DNA of 64,000 nucleotides from Kitasatospora sp. NBC_00240 (GTDB taxonomy: Bacteria > Actinomycetota > Actinomycetes > Streptomycetales > Streptomycetaceae): positions 372,001-436,000 of the forward strand of contig NZ_JAPEMU010000001.1 in assembly GCF_026342405.1 (NCBI RefSeq). Direction: 5' to 3'. The notes below the pieces were generated by a model that had not been told where the DNA came from, ran no database searches, and saw only the letters and a list, made by a program, of their open reading frames with translations. Every line of letters starts with the position of its first letter. The first letter of the stretch is position 1. The translations under genes and the position numbers were made by a program. Positions 60,983 to 64,000 of this stretch are shown piece by piece.

Positions 60983-62560
60983 TCAGCGGTGGTTCAGCCA
61001 ACTCATCGCGGCGGTCGGCCGGTTGGCGTAGTCGAACAGGGCCTGGTTCTCCCAGGCGTTGCCCGAGGCGGGATCGGCCGGGTCCCAGCCGTTGCCGGGC
61101 ACGGCAGTCCAGGCCGGCTCCCAGTAGAAGGCCCCGAGCCCCTTGCCGCCTGGCACGGCCTCGACCACGTTGAGCACGTCGCGCAGCGCGGCGGCCTGGC
61201 CGGCCTGGGTGGCCGGGTAGCCGGTCGTCAACTGGGCGGTGGTGGCGAGGTTGTTCTCGAGGGAGTCCTTGTTGTCGAGGGTGAAGGCGTAGGCCGTCTC
61301 GGCCACGGCGACCTTCTTGCCGTACCGGGCGGCCATGTCGTCGAGCGTGGTCTGCAGGTCGTTCAGCGGGCCGTGCCAGTAGCTGTAGTAGGAGAGCCCG
61401 ATGACGTCGAACGGCACGCCGCGCGACACCGCGTTGTCGAAGAAGGTGCGGGCGCCGGCGTCGTCCCCGCCCTTGGCGAGGTGCAGCATGACCTGGGTGG
61501 AGGAGCTGACGGCCTTCGCGGCCGCGGCGCCCTGGGTGAGGAAGGAGGCCAGGTTGGTCCAGTTGGCGGTGGAGCCCTCCGGCCAGAGCATGCCGCCGTT
61601 GATCTCGTTGCCGATCTGCACCATGTCGGCGGTGGTGCCCTGCGCCTTGAGGGCGTTCAGCACGTCGTAGGTGTGGTTGTACACGGCGGTGCCGAGCTGG
61701 GTGGCGGTGTACGAGGCCCAGGGCGAGGGCTTGGTCTGGGCGCCCGGGTCGGCCCAGACGTCGGAGTAGTGGAAGTCGATGAGGATCTTCATGCCGAGTG
61801 CCTTGGCGCGGGCGGCCATGGTCAGCACCCTGGCCTTGGAGTTGTAGCCGTCGGCGGGGTCGACCCAGACCTTCAGCCGGGCGTAGTTGGCGCCGGCCGC
61901 GTGCAGGACGGTCAGGGCGTCGGCGGCGGTGCCGTCGGCGTAGGCGTAGGTGCCGCCCTTGTCCTCGCTCTTCTTCAGGGTGGAGACGTCGACGCCGCGG
62001 GCGGCCACTCCGGTGCTGCCCAAGGTCAGCGTGATTTCGTCGACGTTCAGCCAGTTCCCGGCGTTGGCATCGGAGTTGACGCTGATCGTGCACTGGCCGT
62101 TGGTCACCGAGACGGGCGTGACCAGTCGGATCCAGCCGCCGTTCGGGGTGACCGGGAGGTCGGTGCGCTGTTCGGCCCCGCCGCAGCCCTTCAGTGCGAG
62201 GTAGGCGGCGTTCTGCCCGCCGCTGGAGCGGACCCAGGCGGTCAGCGTGTAGCTGCCGTTGGTGAGGCCGGAGAGGTACTGGTAGGTCTCGACCTTGTAG
62301 GCGGTGGCCGACCAGTGCGTGAGCCGGTAGGACCCGCCGTGGCCGCCGGCCTCTGTGTACGAGGCGGCGTTCTGGCCGCCGGCGGAGTAGGTGGACCATC
62401 CGGTGGGGGTCGCGGTGCCGGCGCCGCCGGTCTCGAAGCCGGGGTTGGTGACGGTGACGGCCGCCTGTGCGGAGGTGGTGGGGAGCGCGACCGTGGTGGC
62501 GGCGGCGATCACGAGCGAGGCGGCGCTGCTGGCGAGCAGGCGCCTGGTTCCCTGGGGCAT
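60983..62560 (-). CDS. GH53 endo-beta-1,4-galactanase with N-terminal CBM
   Basis: 525 residues, secreted. Signal peptide (about 1-34), then a galactose-binding-like module (CBM61 type, about 35-180: VTNPGFETGGAGTATPTGW). The GH53 TIM barrel runs from 185 (GVDVSTLKKSEDKGG) with acid/base Glu in QIGNEINGG and nucleophile Glu in VAETAYAF. Hydrolyses beta-1,4-galactan side chains of pectin. AAGGA five bases before ATG. The gene follows a GH42 beta-galactosidase on the same strand, matching the well-known galactan pair. Confidence 0.92.
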   Translation of the reverse strand: MPQGTRRLLASSAASLVIAAATTVALPTTSAQAAVTVTNPGFETGGAGTATPTGWSTYSAGGQNAASYTEAGGHGGSYRLTHWSATAYKVETYQYLSGLTNGSYTLTAWVRSSGGQNAAYLALKGCGGAEQRTDLPVTPNGGWIRLVTPVSVTNGQCTISVNSDANAGNWLNVDEITLTLGSTGVAARGVDVSTLKKSEDKGGTYAYADGTAADALTVLHAAGANYARLKVWVDPADGYNSKARVLTMAARAKALGMKILIDFHYSDVWADPGAQTKPSPWASYTATQLGTAVYNHTYDVLNALKAQGTTADMVQIGNEINGGMLWPEGSTANWTNLASFLTQGAAAAKAVSSSTQVMLHLAKGGDDAGARTFFDNAVSRGVPFDVIGLSYYSYWHGPLNDLQTTLDDMAARYGKKVAVAETAYAFTLDNKDSLENNLATTAQLTTGYPATQAGQAAALRDVLNVVEAVPGGKGLGAFYWEPAWTAVPGNGWDPADPASGNAWENQALFDYANRPTAAMSWLNHR

Positions 62561-62697
62561 CGTCGTCCTTGGCGATGAGGTGGGGTGGGGGAGGTGGAGC
62601 CGTGGGGGTGCGGCCCGGCGGCCGTACGCTGGGGAGACGGCCGCCGGGCCGGGGCGGGGCACCTGCCCGGACCGACCCTCGGCGGGCCGGGCAGAAG

Positions 62698-64000
62698 TCA
62701 GAGCCGGACGACGCGGGTGGTGCCCGCGGGGACGTCCAGGGTGCCGGACACGGGTGCGCCGGTGAGCAGTTCGACGCCGTCGCCGGGAAGCGGGACGCGG
62801 GCGTCGGCGCCGCTGTGGTTGACGGCGAAGAGGTACCGGCCGTGTGCACCGGCCCGTTCCACCACCTCGACGTCGCGGGGCAGTTCGCGCTCCGGCAGGC
62901 CTGCCTCGGCGGCCGCCCGGGCGAGCACGCTGTCAAGGCCGGCGGCGTCCAGGCGGCTGGAGACGTACCAGGCCGAGCCGGCGCCGAGGGCGTGGCGGGT
63001 CACGGCGGCGTGCCCGGCGGCCGGTCCGTCGGCGTACCGCCAGAGGGTCTCGGCGCCGCGCGGCACGACGAACTCCGACCACACGTCACCGGTCAGTTCG
63101 GCCCCGTCACCGGTCAGTTCGGCCCCGTCGCCGGTCGGTTCGGCCCCGTCCCCGTCGCCGGTGAGCCTGACCCGCTGGCCGGCCCGCAGCGGTGCGAACT
63201 CCTCGACCGTGAGGCCGAGGACCTCGCGCAGCGCGCCGGGGTGCGGGCCCGGGTGCACGGCGTCGTGCTCGTCGACGATGCCGGAGAAGCAGGAGACCAC
63301 CAGGGTGCCGCCGTTCTCCACGTAGCGGCGCAGGTTGCGGGAGGCGGCCTCGGTCATCAGGTACAGGGCGGGGACGAGCACCAGCGGGTACCCGGCGAGA
63401 TCGGCCTCGGGGTGGGCGAAGTCGACGGTGAGGTGGCGGTCATAGGCGGCCGCGTACCAGCTGTCGGCCCGCTCGCGGGCGTCCAGGTCGACGCTGGGCC
63501 GCCACTCCAGCCTCTGCGCCCACCAGGACTGCCAGTCCCACAGGACGGCGGCGTCCGCGACCACCCTGCTGTCCCGGACCTCGCCCAGCGAGCCGAGCGC
63601 GGAGCCGAGTTCGACCACCTCGCGCCAGATCCGGCTGTCGGTGCCCGCGTGCGGGAGCATCGCGGAGTGGAACTTCTCGGCGCCGTGCCGGGAGGCCCGC
63701 CACTGGAAGAACATCGCGCCGTCGGAGCCGCGCGCGACGTGGGCGAGGCTGTTGCGGGCCATCTCGCCGGGTTGCTTGGCGAGGTTGCGGGGCTGCCAGT
63801 TGACCGCGCCGGTGGAGTGCTCCAGCAACAGCCAGGGCCGGCCGCCGGCGACCGAGCGGGTGAGGTCGGCGGACATCGCGAGGTTGATGTGGTTCCGCTC
63901 GCCCTCGGCGACCAGGTAGTGGTCGTTGGCGACCAGGTCGACCTCGCGGCCCCAGGCCCAGTAGTCGAGGGATTCGCACTGGGAGAGCGCGGTCATGAAG
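62698..64000 (-). CDS. GH42 beta-galactosidase, C-terminal part (5' end outside the window)
   Basis: At least 434 residues; the frame is open to the right edge, so the start is beyond it. GH42 features: nucleophile Glu in LLLEHSTGAVNWQPRN, the trimerisation domain (WYAAAYDRHLTVDFAHPEADLAGYPLVLVP region) and a C-terminal beta-sandwich. Cleaves galacto-oligosaccharides, probably those freed by the GH53 enzyme. An in-frame 21-bp triplicate repeat (63098-63160) gives GAELTGD copies in a surface loop. Stop is 137 bases before the GH53 start. Confidence 0.9.
   Translation of the reverse strand, partial: FMTALSQCESLDYWAWGREVDLVANDHYLVAEGERNHINLAMSADLTRSVAGGRPWLLLEHSTGAVNWQPRNLAKQPGEMARNSLAHVARGSDGAMFFQWRASRHGAEKFHSAMLPHAGTDSRIWREVVELGSALGSLGEVRDSRVVADAAVLWDWQSWWAQRLEWRPSVDLDARERADSWYAAAYDRHLTVDFAHPEADLAGYPLVLVPALYLMTEAASRNLRRYVENGGTLVVSCFSGIVDEHDAVHPGPHPGALREVLGLTVEEFAPLRAGQRVRLTGDGDGAEPTGDGAELTGDGAELTGDVWSEFVVPRGAETLWRYADGPAAGHAAVTRHALGAGSAWYVSSRLDAAGLDSVLARAAAEAGLPERELPRDVEVVERAGAHGRYLFAVNHSGADARVPLPGDGVELLTGAPVSGTLDVPAGTTRVVRL
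63098..63160. repeat. 21-bp in-frame repeat inside the GH42 gene
   Basis: Three units of consensus CCGGTCAGTTCGGCCCCGTC plus one base, keeping the frame; the encoded block varies GAELTGD, GAELTGD, GAEPTGD. Confidence 0.75.

Noticed and set aside
1..64000. CRISPR arrays, tRNA or rRNA genes, insertion sequences, phage genes
   Set aside because: No regularly spaced repeats with unique spacers, no cloverleaf with conserved TTCGA loop, no transposase or integrase motifs were found by reading; the tandem arrays have no spacers.

Overview
The window is about 74% GC, has compact genes with near-universal G/C third positions, GTG/TTG starts, strong GGAGG-type ribosome sites and many leaderless starts. 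Protein families such as DUF5954, DUF6891, GAP, LodA-like and TerD, together with the codon use, point to a streptomycete (Streptomyces or Kitasatospora). It reads as chromosome-arm sequence: metabolic, secreted and regulatory genes in short units, with no phage or insertion sequence, no rRNA or tRNA, and no CRISPR array that I can see.

Layout. 1-5.1 kb: tail of an unknown gene, a Tat-exported phospholipase C, YidD and a DinB/maleylpyruvate isomerase-like protein. 5.4-9.0 kb: a very long LodA-type quinoprotein joined to a heme-oxygenase-like diiron oxidase (HDO) domain, the most unusual gene here. 9.1-14.3 kb: DUF5954, a TetR/FAD-monooxygenase divergon, DUF1772 and DUF4360. 14.4-19.9 kb: YdcF divergent from a Ser/Thr kinase, then a TerD protein carrying a PD-(D/E)XK nuclease-like domain. 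20.3-22.0 kb: CorA behind an M-box magnesium riboswitch. 22.3-27.0 kb: DUF3048, YdjM, DM13 and an NCS1 permease. 27.5-30.7 kb: an alpha/beta hydrolase and an ArsR-MFS operon with a clear palindromic operator. 30.8-41.9 kb: glutathionyl-hydroquinone reductase, acetyltransferases, NUDIX-HIT, an antiporter, SDR, enoyl-CoA hydratase and a PYROXD2-like flavoprotein. 42.2-44.6 kb: a short leader ORF and an EF-G-like GTPase. 44.9-47.8 kb: two secreted surface-type proteins, one frameshifted near its end. 48.7-53.1 kb: GAP-family protein, DUF6891 and an Lrp divergon with an F420 oxidoreductase and a deaminase. 53.4-58.5 kb: an XRE regulator divergent from a secreted M4-M28 double protease with a chitin-binding-type module. 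59.0-60.9 kb: an ARMT1-like phosphatase, then two decayed gene ends facing each other. 61.0-64.0 kb: GH53 galactanase and GH42 beta-galactosidase, the start of a galactan-utilisation locus that runs off the window.

Recurring themes are divergent regulator/target pairs with visible palindromes, at least ten starts with a TAnnnT-like -10 box only 6-7 bases from the start codon (leaderless transcripts), and short tandem repeats (13-34 bp units) in many intergenic gaps.

The best candidates for something undescribed are the LodA-HDO fusion (no LodB-type maturase nearby), the TerD-nuclease fusion, the two-protease secreted enzyme and the leader ORF before the EF-G paralogue. Family assignments are from reading translated sequence only; no database search was possible.
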